DNA of 64,000 nucleotides, from assembly GCA_025526915.1 (NCBI GenBank), contig JAHLKH010000040.1, positions 62,001 to 126,000 on the forward strand, written 5' to 3'. Position 1 is the first letter of the stretch. The number at the start of each line of letters is the position of its first letter. The position numbers and the translations under genes were made by a program. Source of the DNA: Entophlyctis helioformis. Taxonomy: Eukaryota > Chytridiomycota > Chytridiomycetes > Chytridiales > Chytriomycetaceae. Of the stretch, positions 10,963 through 21,949 are shown in pieces. The notes beneath the pieces are model-generated. The model had not been told where the DNA came from, made no database searches, and worked only from the letters and a program-made list of their open reading frames with translations.

Positions 10963-11373
10963 GCACTGGCATCCCCCTACTTCCTTGACTGCTTCTCGCG
11001 GCCTGCGTTTCCTGCGGCGCGTGTCGTGAGGACGCTCTCTCTGCCTGCCTGCCTCTCTGCCACTGTCCTTTGTACTGTCTCCAACTCCAACCTTTTTACA
11101 TGAAGAGTCTTTTGAGTCTCTTTGGGTTGACAAGCTTGCTAGCTGGCTGGGCTGGCTGTCTGTCTGGATCTGCCGCTGTGCGTTCCGTGCTGCTGGTTGC
11201 TGCAAGAGCGAGCGTCGAAGTGATCTGCGCGTCATTGGGTGATGCGACTTGACCCAACAACCAACAACCGGCACACGGCCACAAGGACTGGCAGGTCGAC
11301 AGACAGACAACAATAGAAGCAACAGTCGCAGTAGCAGAAGCAGTAGCAGAAGCAGTGGCAGACTGAGCATAGA
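10963..11373. other. Rac1 copy B - carrier intergenic region
   Basis: About 410 bp without a gene. It contains CTGGCTGGGCTGGCTG repeats near 11140-11160 and an AGCAGTAGCAGAAGCAGTGGC stretch at about 11320-11365, directly upstream of the carrier start codon. No conserved motif was recognised. Confidence 0.55.
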
Positions 11374-13237
11374 ATGGGCGATACGGTCGAGAGCGTCTTT
11401 GCCACCGATGTCCACGGCCACGTTGCGCTGGGCGTCGACCTGCTTGCAGGCATCTTTGGAGGTGGGCCAGCCCGTCTGCCAGCCCGTCTGTCTGCCCGTC
11501 GGCGGCTGGCCACGTATTTGGGACCTTGAACTCACTCGCTGCTCGTCCGGCTCGCGTGTGTCGGGCTCCCACGGCTGCGGTGCATGGCCGGATACAGGGC
11601 AAGTGCGGCATGCTTTCGCCTGCTGGCTGGCTGGCCTGCTGGCTGGCTGCTGACTGACTGACTGGCGGCCGACTGACTGGTGTCTGACCCTATCGGCGTG
11701 CAGGTCGGCGGGAGTTCTGGCTGGCCATCCGCTGGTACGTCTGCGGTGTCGATGGACGCCGACGTGAATGCAGCCGCATCGCTGACTCGCCTGTGTCTGC
11801 CCTCCTGTCGGTCTGCACCAACAGGACACCATCAAGTAAGAGCCGCTTGTGTGTGGCGCTGGATCCCGTCTGCGCCGCACGGCAGGCAGCACGGCATGGC
11901 AGACATGCAGACAGACAGATGGACCGATCCAGCGGCTGCTGGGGCCGGCCTTGCAGCCAAGGTCACCTGCACCTCCTTCGTCAGCTGATCGGGCCCTCCC
12001 CAACTGCCCAACGCCAATCAACGGCACAGAGTGCGGCTGCAGACACAGCACGAGCACGGAACCGGCAGGCGGTACAAGGGCGTCTACAGCTGTTTCCGCA
12101 GCATCATCCGCGAAGAAAAGGTGCATGCCCATCTGTCTGTCTGCATGCCTATCTGTCTGCCTTCCACCCCTTTCCTCGCTCGCCTGTCCTGGCAGGCGGC
12201 CGGCAATCTCCACTTGGCTGACACTCATCATCCCACGGCGGATCGCAGGTCGCAGGACTGTTCAAGGGCATGGCATCGCCGCTGGTCGGTGTCGCTGTCG
12301 CCAACAGTCTCCTCTTTGGTGTCTACGGCTCCGCGCTGCGGCATGTGGCGTCGGACATTGACGCGCCGACCGTCTCGGATATCTTCTGGGCAGGATCCAT
12401 ATCTGGCTTTGTGAATGCCTTCTTCAGCTGTCCGATGGAGCTCGGTGCGTCGGTTTGAGCCATCGCTGACTGGCCTGGTCTGGTCTCGTCCGGCTAGTTG
12501 CGTAGTGATGCTGACACTTGCATGGCATGTGTGCGTGGGGTGGTATCGGATGGCATCTGCAGTCAAGATCCGGCTGCAGAACCAGGAAGCCGCTGCCAAT
12601 GCTGCATACAAGGGGCCGATCGACTGTATCCGCAAGATTGTCGCAAAGGACGGTATCCGCGGGCTGTACAAAGGGTTTGGCACGACCATTATCCGCGAGA
12701 CACCCAGCTATGGCGGTACGTGTCTGGCGCGTCTTGGCGCCATGATGGCCCGTGCACTGACCCGCCATCCATTTTGTCGCGTCCACAGCATACTTTGCTT
12801 CATATGAGCTCATGACGCGGCTCATTCTGCCGCCCGACGCCGATCCATCCGAGCCGTCGGCGCGATTACTGCTTGCGGGCGGTATGGCAGGCGTGGTTGG
12901 CTGGCTGTCCACATATCCATTCGATGTTGTCAAAACGCGTCTGCAGTCGAGTATGTTGGCCGCTTGCTGTCGCCAGCCTCCCCAGACCCTGTGCTGACAC
13001 GACAATCCATCCATCCCCTCATCCAATCTCCCGCCAGTCGAAGAAGACTCGACCAAAAAGTACAAGAACCTGTCCAACGCGTTCAGGGTCATTGCGCGCG
13101 AAGAGGGGTACCGCGTGTTCTTCAGCGGGCTTGGCGCGACGGCGATCCGCGCTTTCCCGACCAATGCCGCCACGTTCTACGTTGTGGTGCTGGTGCGCAA
13201 CTTTATGAACAGCAATCTGACGGGGTCGGCCTCATGA
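11374..13237 (+). CDS. SLC25-family mitochondrial carrier (SLC25A29 / carnitine-basic amino acid type)
   Basis: Inner mitochondrial membrane antiporter with three repeats of two helices. Exons: 11374-11461, about 11715-11734, 11825-11835 (11-nt microexon), 12030-12120, 12249-12444, 12563-12715, 12789-12950 and 13038-13237, about 306 aa. The three signature motifs are seen: GHPLDTIKVRLQ (near residue 35), CPMELVKIRLQ (near 133) and YPFDVVKTRLQ (near 228). Each is followed by the [RK]GLY/FKG-type element (LFKGM, LYKGFG, FFSGLG). CPMEL in repeat 2 resembles SLC25A29/45/48 carriers of carnitine, ornithine or basic amino acids; the substrate is inferred, not proven. At the first junction the full conserved AGxFGG..AGVLAGHP text appears only if exon 1 gains one G before its donor and exon 2 begins at 11704. 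The phase-consistent model used here loses four residues. Confidence 0.86.
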
Positions 13238-13316
13238 CCAGGCACCGCTCCCACTCCCCCTCGTCAGCCTAATGAATGGGATGGGTGATACCATGGGTCG
13301 TGCCGCAGCACGGTGT

Positions 13317-15247
13317 TCAGTCAAGTGCCTTGGACAGGCATGCGATGAAGGTGTCGGCAAACGCGGACGCAGAGAAGCGGTCGGCGACGGACGCGCGTGC
13401 AGCCTGCTGGAGTGCGAGCCGCTCTTTGGGTGAAAGCGACAGCACCTCGTGCATCCTCTCGGCATACTCTTCTTCCGTCGTTGCAAGAAACCCTGTGCAC
13501 CAGCGCGTGTCAGCCGTCTCGTCTCCTTGGCTCTCCCTTCTCTTCCTCTTTCGAGTGAGATGGTTGCATCAACGATCGTACCTGTTGGCTTGCTGTTGAA
13601 CGGCTTGACGATGTCCATCTTGGGGCCGGCAGAGTTGTGTGCAATGGGGATCAGGCCAGCAGCCATGTACTCGATGATGCTGATGCCGAAATGCTCGTCC
13701 GACATGGTGTGGATGCCCATCAGCGACACGGACAGCAGTCTCTGCAGCTCGCCGTACGCTGCATTCTCGACAATCTTGACAGAAGCCTGCAGTCGGCCGT
13801 GTCAGCTGTCTGTCCATCTGCGAGCAAAGTGCCGGGAGTGTTCGCTGACCTTGAGACTCGCGTCTGACGCAATGTGCTTGCGCAGCTGCTCGACGCGTCC
13901 GGCATCGTCCGCGTTGCGCACACTACCCACGAGCGTGAGCACCACCTTGCCTGCATGCTCAGGATGCTGCCGCAAGAGTCTCGCAAACGCGTCCAGTTGC
14001 AGCTTGTGGTTCTTTTCTGGTCTGCAACCACGTGCGTTGCCCGTGCCGGCGTGTCAGTGCGCAGGTCTGGCCAGCAGGCAGCATCCCGATGCAAAGCATC
14101 CTCGCACCTGAACTGGGCAATGGAGAGCACAATCGGGTCGCGGTTCGCAAGGGGCAGCTTGACGAGTGCCTTTGTGTCGCATGGCGGATACACGAGCGTT
14201 GTCTGCTTGGGGATGTTCCAAATGCCATTGATATGCCCCTCGGTCCATGACGAGTTGACCTGCACGGCCAGCCATTCGTCTTGTCAGAGAGAGAATCCGC
14301 GCCAGCCAGACCATCGCCACACACGGCGCAGCCCACCATAACCACATCCGAAAACGATCCCATGTATCCGTACATGACCGCAAACGCTCTGTAGTACATC
14401 AGCTTGGCCGAGCTGAGCACAGAGCTCCGTGCGACAAAGCCTGCATTGTTAAAGTCTGTGGCGCGTCTCATGACCTTGCCCAGCATGTCTGCGCTGATCG
14501 TTGGGTAGTGCACATACGACACCACCTTGGCGCCAAAGAACCGCGCCATGGGGCACAGGAACGCGAAGCCGACAGTCTCGACAAAGACGTCGGGGACAAG
14601 CTGCTGCATGGCCTCCCATCCGGTGATCATGGATCCGAGGCTCTGGCCAATGAGGGTCAGTCGCTTGTACCTGTCAAGCGGCGCGGTGAGTGTCAGTCTT
14701 CCAAGCAGCGCTGCGCACCATCGAGCCGCTCCTACCGCTTGGCTTCGAGCCAGCGCCACGACCGCAGGTACACAAACTTGATCCTGTTGGGCTGCACGGC
14801 GATATCAAACTGCGACTACGCATTCGGCCGAGTCAGCGGCCACAGCCATTTCCACTGCACACGCTGCACGGCTGCCAGCCAGGACGCTGCACGGACCTTG
14901 ACTCGGGCAAGGATCTGGTCGGCAGATCCGGCATGGTCCCATGTGTACACTGCCAGCACCGCATTCGGCATCTGCTGCTGCACGGCCTCGACGGCCGTCC
15001 AGAGCACCCGCTCGCCGCCACCGCCCGTGTCGCAGAACGGATGGAAGAACGCCACAAGCACTGCTCGGTGCAGTGGCTGTGACTGCCGCTGCCGCTGCTG
15101 TTGCTGTTGCCGCTGCTCTCCAAAGTGTGTGCGGTGCTGTGACGCACGGGATGCCGGCCACACGCTCCATACGAGAAGCAGCAGGCCGAGCGTCAGCGAC
15201 AGGACGGCTGCAGCAGCCGGCGACAGACTTGTTGGCAGCGCCGCCAT
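13317..15247 (-). CDS. ALG11: ALG11, GDP-Man:Man3GlcNAc2-PP-dolichol alpha-1,2-mannosyltransferase
   Basis: GT4-family enzyme on the cytosolic face of the ER that adds the fourth and fifth mannoses to the dolichol-linked N-glycan precursor. Seven exons: 15247-14897, 14809-14736, 14670-14337, 14259-14108, 14021-13850, 13786-13582 and 13492-13317. All phases close to 487 aa. An N-terminal membrane anchor (about residues 5-30) is followed by [16 protein letters not shown], the nucleotide-sugar GT motif. Next come [31 protein letters not shown], then [29 protein letters not shown], and the acceptor E-x7-E motif in [20 protein letters not shown]. The C-terminus ends SKALD. A polyglutamine-rich linker sits near residue 50. 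It is convergent with the carrier (79-bp gap) and divergent from POT1 (86 bp between starts). Confidence 0.94.
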
Positions 15248-15333
15248 GGCTCGCTGGATCTTCTTCAACCGCTGTTGGGCAACGTTCAACGTTTTGCGTG
15301 TCCGAAGTGCATGTTCAGCAGCCTGCTCGCACC

Positions 15334-17419
15334 ATGACCGGGCCGTTCTCGAGTACAATCGTCAAGGGCCACATAACGCCCATGCAGTCGCCGGCGTCTG
15401 TGGCAAACGGCATTGCAGCCAAGTACCGCCAGCTGCTCGAGACTGCGTCGATGGATGCGCATCCTGTAAGTGCCGTGCATCAGCATCACCAACTGCATCT
15501 GCATCAGGATGTGTCCGATCGTTGCTTTGGCGTGGCTGGCGGCCGGCTGGCTGCTGGACTGACCGACTGCCTGCCCGCCTTGCCGTTGCGCAGGAAGGGC
15601 CGTTCACTGCTCTTGGCGACATAGCGGCCAGTCCTGTTGTGTGTGCATTTGGCGTCGTCACGAGCTTCAAGCCCGCATCCAAAACCAAAGGCCCAGGTGC
15701 ATATCCGTCGTGTCGTTGCCGTGACTGGCTGCGTGGTCCCAGCTGCTGATGCCGTGCGCCTCGACTGCAGATTTCCGCTCGGCCATGACCATCACCGATC
15801 CGACGCTGCCCGTCGGCATGCCCGGCCTCACTGTCCTGTTCTTTCGCCCAACGGCTGCCGATCTGCCTGTTGCAACCATTGGCCAAGTCGTCCGCGTCGC
15901 CATCAAGGTGGTGGCAATCCATACGCACAGCCAATGACGAGACTGGAAACTGACACTGTGCTGCAACGGCAGGTGGCCCGTTTGACCGACGCTGCAAGGC
16001 ATCGCGCTCGTTGGTGTCCAGCACCACCAGACCGTGTTCACCGACACAACGCCAATGCACGCGTACGAAACCGAGATCGTGGCCAACCTGACGCGCTGGC
16101 ACACGAGCCTCGCCAAGCCGGCACGCCCGTGCACACACGCAACCCGGCTCCCTCCCCAGGCGGCCGCCCCTGTCTGCCCATCTGCGATCTCCAGCCCAAC
16201 GTCTTCTACGACCTCTACGCGCGCGTCGTGGCCATTGTGCAGCCCTACACGCCGCACGCCACCAACACCGTGCTGGCCATCACCGACTACACGCGCAACG
16301 GCAGCGTGCGTCCGCAGGCGGCTACTGGCCAGGTCCGTGTGCCGGACATGTTCCCGCCCACCCTGAGCGATGGCTACATTCTCGAGTGCACGCTGTGGGA
16401 TGCGAATGCTCCTGCCGCGGGCAAGGTGCGGCCGGGCGACTATGTGCACATCCGCAACATGCGCACCAAGATCAACTCGTTTGGCTTCATGGAGGGTGTG
16501 GTCAATGGCGACCGAGTCCACACTAGCAAAGTGAATATCAGCGTGGTCAGCGAGTCTGACGAGGCTGTCCAAGTGATATCCAGGTGCGTGGCTGGCTGGT
16601 TGTTGGGGCCTATCGATGTTGGGATGCAAGCGAGACTGACTCGCCCAACGACAGACGTGCGCTGGTGAGCGATACGCGCAAGACGCTGTTAACCCAGGGG
16701 GATGTGCTGCCCATGTCGACGATCCGCCAGATCGAGGAAGCCACCAATGTGCCCGCCAAGTTCAGGTGCCATGCGCGTGTTGCGGACTTCCTGCCATTCG
16801 ATATGCGGTGCTTTACTTGTCCGACATGCACGACATGTGGCGCAAGGTATGCCAGATGTGTGCGATTGTGCAGATAGTGTGGGGTGCTGACTGTTGCTCT
16901 GGCTGGCTGGTGGATGCGGCGGATGCGGTGGATGCGGCGGTGGATCCAGTGTGGGGGCAGCTGGCGAGGATGTGTCTGCACACAGAGCCCACGCGTGCAA
17001 GACTTGTGGCAACAAGGGCGTCGAGTACCAGTTCAGATTCAGTCTGATGTTGGCAGACAGCACTGGGCACTTGCCAGTGATTGTCGCCGGCGCTGATGCT
17101 GTAAGACCTTGGCCATGCCGCGCATGACGATACCAATCCAATGCACAGCACTGACGCTGGCTGGCTTGGTTTCTCTTGGCTTTGCTTGCAGTGCCACTTT
17201 CTGGGCGGTATGGCGGCCGACAATCTGGCCAACAACGACGCGGCGTTTGAGGAAATGCGCTCGTGGCTGCAGGTGCTGTGGACAAGCGACAGCACCAAGC
17301 CACAGGGACGCGTCGCCAAGGCAGAACCGTTTGACTGCATGATCGAGGCATACACGGTGCGGGGTCCCAAGGGAGCCGAGACGAGACACCGCATCTTCAA
17401 CACCCAGATCCGCAAGTGA
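15334..17419 (+). CDS. POT1: POT1-like telomere single-strand binding protein
   Basis: Shelterin component that binds the G-rich telomeric overhang through OB folds. Exons: 15334-15465, 15594-15696, 15771-15907, then a problematic stretch about 15999-16190, OB2 about 16195-16583, 16655-16846, 16986-17100 and 17192-17419. OB1 contains [18 protein letters not shown] and MTITDPT. OB2 contains [46 protein letters not shown]. The third domain starts at [10 protein letters not shown], has a zinc-type cluster [11 protein letters not shown]...HACKTCG, then the [18 protein letters not shown] strand and terminal [11 protein letters not shown], matching the C-terminal OB layout of human POT1. In 15985-16130 the conserved OB1 end ([30 protein letters not shown]) lies in a different frame from OB2, with no suitable intron. 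One base appears missing near 16128. Confidence 0.82.
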
Positions 17420-17664
17420 CTGTTGTCGCCCATGTAAAAGTCCTGCTCCTCCATCACCAAATACATACCGCAACGGTCCTCACGAGAAACAGCAACAGGT
17501 CATGGACGGGCAGTCACAGAGAGATACGTTGTATTCAGCCAAGCACAGCAGACGTGCCTGCCTTGCATCCCACGGCGCTGGCATCCTGGAAACCAAATGA
17601 TATGATGGATGCTTGACGACTGGTATGCAGACCCATCCACGCGCTCAGACCGAATGCGTTGTGC

Positions 17665-19153
17665 TTAGACGGCCTGGCTGAGGAGAGCGTTGAGCTTGGT
17701 GACCTTGGACGAGACCGACATGTCGATGGTCTTGTCGCCGACCTCGATGATGAGGCCGCCAATGATCTCAGGGTCAACCTGCGCCATCCCACCGTGTCGC
17801 GTTCAAGGTTAGTCGGGCATGCCAGGAGGGTTGCGAATGCAGGATGCAAGAGCGGCCGGACGCATACCTTGTTGGCGACAATGAGCTTGGCACCCTTCTC
17901 GACGAGCGAGCTCTTGGAGAGGACGTCGCGGAGCTTGTTGAGGGTTCTGGAGTCGAGCTCCTGTGTCACAAGAATGCAGCCACAGGCGGCAATATTATGG
18001 TGAGCTGGCTGTGCCATGCAGGCGATCGCAGCAGAGAGACAGACAGAGACAGACAGTGCATCCAGCCGCGCACCTTGGCCGAGGTGACGGTGACGTTGAG
18101 CTCGCCGCGGGCAGCCATCATGATCTGGCCAAAGGCGCTGATGATCTTCTTGGTCTGGTCCAGACGGCCGTTCTCGGCGAGCAGATCAAAGAAGTTGGCG
18201 GTGATGGGCGAGTAGCGGCCCTGGGCAAGGAGGGCCTTGACACCCTCCTTTCTGGCCAGACGGTCGAGCAGGGGCGACTCGAGGAAGGTCTTGACGCCGG
18301 CATCCTTGTTGATGACCGAGTCGACAATCTTGAGCTCGCCCTCGACCTTCTCGAGCAGGTTCTGCTTGACAGCCGCGGTGTAGAGAGCGGTTGCGTAGCG
18401 GCCGTCGATGCCGTGGAGCGTGATGGGAGCCTGTGCAGTTGGAAGTGTCGTTGTGGTGTCGTTGTGGTGTTGTTCGTCGTTGTGGTGTCGAGCCGCCGTG
18501 GGCAGCGTCAATCATCGTCGCAGCGAGCAGAGCAAAAAGCGGTCAGTCGCCAGCAACAGGCGAGGGCACGGCACGGCTGGGAGTGTGCGTGTGCGTGTGT
18601 GTGTGTGCGGGACTGGGCAGGCGGGGCAGGCCAGAGCACGGCTGCAGCCGTGTGCGAGCAGGCAGAGGGCAGCGGTGCCGTTTCCCGCGGCAAGCAGCAC
18701 GGCCGCACAGGCTCCCAGCCAGCCAGCCAGCCAGCGGGCAGACGATGACGACTTACGGCGGCAGAAGCGGCAGCCGACGAGGAGAAACCACGGGCGATCT
18801 GCTCGGTGCGAGTCGCAGAGGGGCGGGGTGCGGCAGTTGGTGGGCGGGTGCAGTTGGTGGTCGGTGTGGTCGGTGTGGTCGGTGTGGTGGTTGTGGTGGT
18901 TGTGCATGTGCGGCCGGCCATGGCAAGCGTCAGTAAGCCGCCAAGGGACGGGCAGCGAATCCACCAGCGTCAGCAGCAGCAGCAGCAGAAGCAGGAGCAG
19001 GAGCAGCAGCTGTCCAACGTCGACGATGCTGCTGCTCTGTGCTGCTGCTCTGCTTCGAGGTGCTTGCAGCCAGGCGGGCAGCCAGACAGGCAGGCAGGCA
19101 GCCACGTAGCCACGTACCACGATGCGCTGAGCTCTGACAAGGCTGGAAAACAT
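17665..19153 (-). CDS. ATP5: ATP5 / OSCP, oligomycin-sensitivity-conferring subunit of mitochondrial F1Fo ATP synthase
   Basis: Peripheral-stalk subunit linking F1 to the stator in the mitochondrial matrix. Five exons: 19153-19118, 18798-18757, 18430-18074, 17960-17868 and 17778-17665, all phase 0, giving 213 aa. An N-terminal presequence (MFSSLVRAQRIV, then IARGFSSSAAASAA) has the Arg/Ser/Ala composition of a mitochondrial targeting peptide. The mature part shows HGIDGRYATALYTAAVKQN, the helical N-domain, NFFDLLAENGRLDQ, and the C-terminal VDPEIIGGLIIEVGDKTIDMS block diagnostic of OSCP/delta subunits. It ends SKVTKLNALLSQAV. Two long introns near the 5' end (about 320 bp each) carry GTGGTCGGTGTGGT and CAGCCAGCCAGC repeats. 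It is divergent from the INO80E-like gene (133 bp between start codons). Confidence 0.95.
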
Positions 19154-19286
19154 GGCCTGTGGCAGGAGAGTTGGTGGGTCAGTCCGTCTGCGGGTCAAGC
19201 GAGCACAAAACACAGCGTCGCCTGCCACGCACGAACGCACGGAAGTCGAGTGGGAAAAGTGCGATTTGGTTGCCCGCTGGCTCAAA

Positions 19287-19312
19287 ATGTCGACAAGCCA
19301 CGGCGGCGACGA

Positions 19313-19363
<51 letters not shown>

Positions 19364-20616
19364 ATCTGTCGAGGCTGGCCCTGTGGCCACAGTGCGCAGT
19401 GATGCTTTTGCAGGTGCTGCGGGTGCTCAGGTTGACGCTGGCGTCGGCCTGGATGCCGGCCTGAGTGCCGGCCTGGATGTGGATCTGGATGCCGACTTGG
19501 ATCTTGGCGACGACCTTGTGGACGAGCAGCACCAAGACCAGCACCACCAAGAGCACACCACCACCAGCAAACCGATGCCACTGCCCTCGAGCCACAGACT
19601 GTCGCTGCAGGCATCCCAGAGATTACGTTTGCCGAGGTGTCCAGTGCAGACCACGCCGACGCATCGGCCGGCATCGTCGAAGCCGCATCTGCAACGCCGT
19701 CGGCCCAAGACATGGCCTCGGCCGCCGGATCGGATCCAGCGCAACGACAGCAGACGCTGCTCCTGCAGCCGCCGTCGGCAGCCAAGCCGAAGCGGCAGCG
19801 TCCGCCACGCACGCCAAAGGATCCCAACGCACCGCCGTCTGCCAAGCGACAACGCGCCAAGCCTGCCAGGACAGACGGCAGCGGCTCGTCTCGCGGCTAT
19901 GGCGGCATCGGCCTGCCAAGCGAGACGGGCAGCATCATCTCCATGGCCGAGGCTGCTGGATCCGTGTCCGTGTCCGTGTCCATGTCGGCCGCGGTGTCGT
20001 CAACATCGAGAGGTGTAACGGATGCCGTTGCCGGCGCGAGCCGCAAGCGAAAGCGCGATGGCGCCATGGACCGGTCGCCGACCCCTCACAGGACGCGCTC
20101 GCATCGTCGCACCGGTCGCGGCCGGCTGCCCAGCATCTGCTCCCAAGCTCGTCGTTGGTGGGCCAGCATCGGCGCGCTCCGAGCGCCGGCGACCATGATC
20201 TGGACGATCTGCTGGTCTGGTCGTCTGCCGAGGACGAGGACGATGGTGTGTCTGCTGCTGGATCTGGGCCTGGGTTCAGAGCCAAGTACAAGGCGCTCCA
20301 AAAAGACATGAAGGGTCTGGCGCATCGCAAGCAAATGTAAGACGCGAGTGGCTTGAGTGCGATGGTCTTGTACTGATACAAGTGCACATCCATCCATCCA
20401 TCGATCCATCGATCCATCTGCCTGTCTGTTCAGAGTCGAAGCCAACTACCGCCATTTCAAGTCCAAGCTACGCCGGCTCAAGGCAAGTTTACAGCGACGC
20501 CATTCAGCGTCAGACAGTGGACTGACATGTGTGTGTGTGTGCCTGTGCCTGTGAGAGTGCAGATGGAAAAGAACTTTCTGATCGACTCGCTGATGCGGCT
20601 GCATCCTTCCCAGTAG
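19287..20616 (+). CDS. INO80 complex subunit E-like protein with long disordered N-terminus
   Basis: The C-terminal 60 residues form the INO80E-type coiled coil: AKYKALQKDMKGLAHRKQ, then VEANYRHFKSKLRRLK, then MEKNFLIDSLMRLHP at the end. The last three exons are about 19600-20338, 20430-20482 and 20564-20616. The last intron uses a GC donor (GCAAGT at 20483). The upstream protein is low complexity: a run of about 18 Ala encoded by a CTG/GCT repeat, Asp/Leu-Gly repeats, Gln/His-rich and Ser/Val-rich parts. It also has two basic patches (KPKRQRPPRTPKDPNAPPSAKR and SRKRKRDG) resembling nuclear localisation signals. The frame changes twice without an intron, near 19530-19580 and near 20085, each consistent with one missing base. 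The N-terminal model is therefore provisional. Role in INO80 chromatin remodelling is inferred from the C-terminal domain. Confidence 0.68.
19314..19363. repeat. CTG/GCT trinucleotide repeat encoding polyalanine
   Basis: About 16 uninterrupted CTG units, read as GCT (Ala) in the INO80E-like gene. Length is likely unstable. Confidence 0.9.
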
Positions 20617-20703
20617 CCATCCATCTTGCCGGGATCCACATGCGATCCCAATGGCTTGCATAGCATAATAAGATCTGAGCTTCCCGCTTTATCGGAATCA
20701 GTC

Positions 20704-21889
20704 ATGCAGTCAGCAGCAGCATCAGCGTCCGCTTCGTCGCCGGCACCGACCAGCCCGATGGTCAGAGGCAACTTTGACTACCGAGAGCAGGTACCTGCAT
20801 CCATCCATCCATCCACCTATCCCAGAGTCCACACCCCCGTCTGCCCACGCACAGACACCCGCAGATGCCGCCAGCAGCAACGGTCCTGGTTCGGATGGCT
20901 GGCTGGCTGGCTGACCAAGTGACTGACTGACTGACGAGCCCAATGCCTCCGCCACCATCTAGACGGCCGAGGAGCGATACGGCATCCCAGAGAACTTTCT
21001 CGAGGTGGAAGTGAGGGACCCGCAGCTCAAGGAGACCCGCGGCAGCCGCTACGTCGACTACGAGATTGTGTGCCGGGTGAGCAGTGGCTTTCCGGCGTGT
21101 GGGGGATGAGCTGGCCGCGATGGTGCATCTGACTCAAGCGCTGACTGACGTGCTGCTGCAACGGCTGCTGCTGCTGCTGGACAGACGAACCTGCCCATGT
21201 TCAAGCTCAAGGAGTCGACGGTCCGGAGACGATACAGCGACTTTGAGTGGTTCAGAGACGCTCTTGAGCGCGAGAGCAACAGGTGCGGGCGGTGCTTCGC
21301 CAGCTATGGATGGGCAATCGTTGCAGGCGACTGACTGGACGCCGCCGACGTGCGGGCATGCGGACATGCGAATGCCAGAGTCAATCTGCCGCCGCTGCCG
21401 GGCAAGGTGTTCACGAACCGCTTCACAGACGAAGTGATTGAGCAGCGCCGACGCGGCCTCGAGCGGTTCATGCAGATGCAAGTTGTCGTTTGGGTCGCTT
21501 GGTGTCGGGTGTCTGATGCCGTGGATCGCTAACTGCTTTGACGGCTAACCGTGTGGATCGGCATGCGCTTGCTGTTGCTAGTGTTGCCGGTAAGGTTTCG
21601 CATGCGCAGTTGGATGCATGCTTGGCCGGCTGTCGCTTGGCTAACACACACGAATCCTTGCTGTGGACACAGGCCATCCTCTCTCCAAACAGGATCCAAG
21701 GTGTGTGATACATGCCTGGAACAGTCACTCATGGTGTCTGTGACTGACAATAGCCCTGCGTCCCACAGATCCTTGTGCCGTTTGTCCAGGGTGAGTGCCA
21801 AGCGGCCAATGCCCTGCTTGCCAACAGTCGGTCCGCCCGCACTGACACGATGCCTTCCAGATCCGGGCTTCTCTCGCGAAAACGTCTGA
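20704..21889 (+). CDS. SNX3: SNX3 / Grd19 sorting nexin (PX domain)
   Basis: PX-domain protein that binds PI3P on endosomes and works with retromer in recycling. Eight exons: 20704-20790, 20963-21076, 21185-21282, 21379-21477, 21582-21589 (an 8-nt microexon), 21673-21704, 21769-21790 and 21861-21889. Phases close to 162 aa, exactly the length of human SNX3. Motifs are [51 protein letters not shown] (the PI3P-binding RRYSDF), LPPLPGKVF with the proline loop, and [23 protein letters not shown]. The intron before the microexon uses a GC donor (GCAAGT at 21478). That donor is the only option giving the conserved VAGHPL in frame. A serine/alanine-rich N-terminus precedes the PX domain. Confidence is high. 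Confidence 0.92.
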
Positions 21890-21949
21890 TTGCTTCTTGC
21901 CAACACACAAACACACACACACACACATCCAATAAGCATCCGATTGAAT

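Noticed and set aside
16129..16159. Possible 31-bp intron in POT1
   Set aside because: Too short for this genome (typical introns 50-110 bp), and removing it does not restore the OB2 frame.
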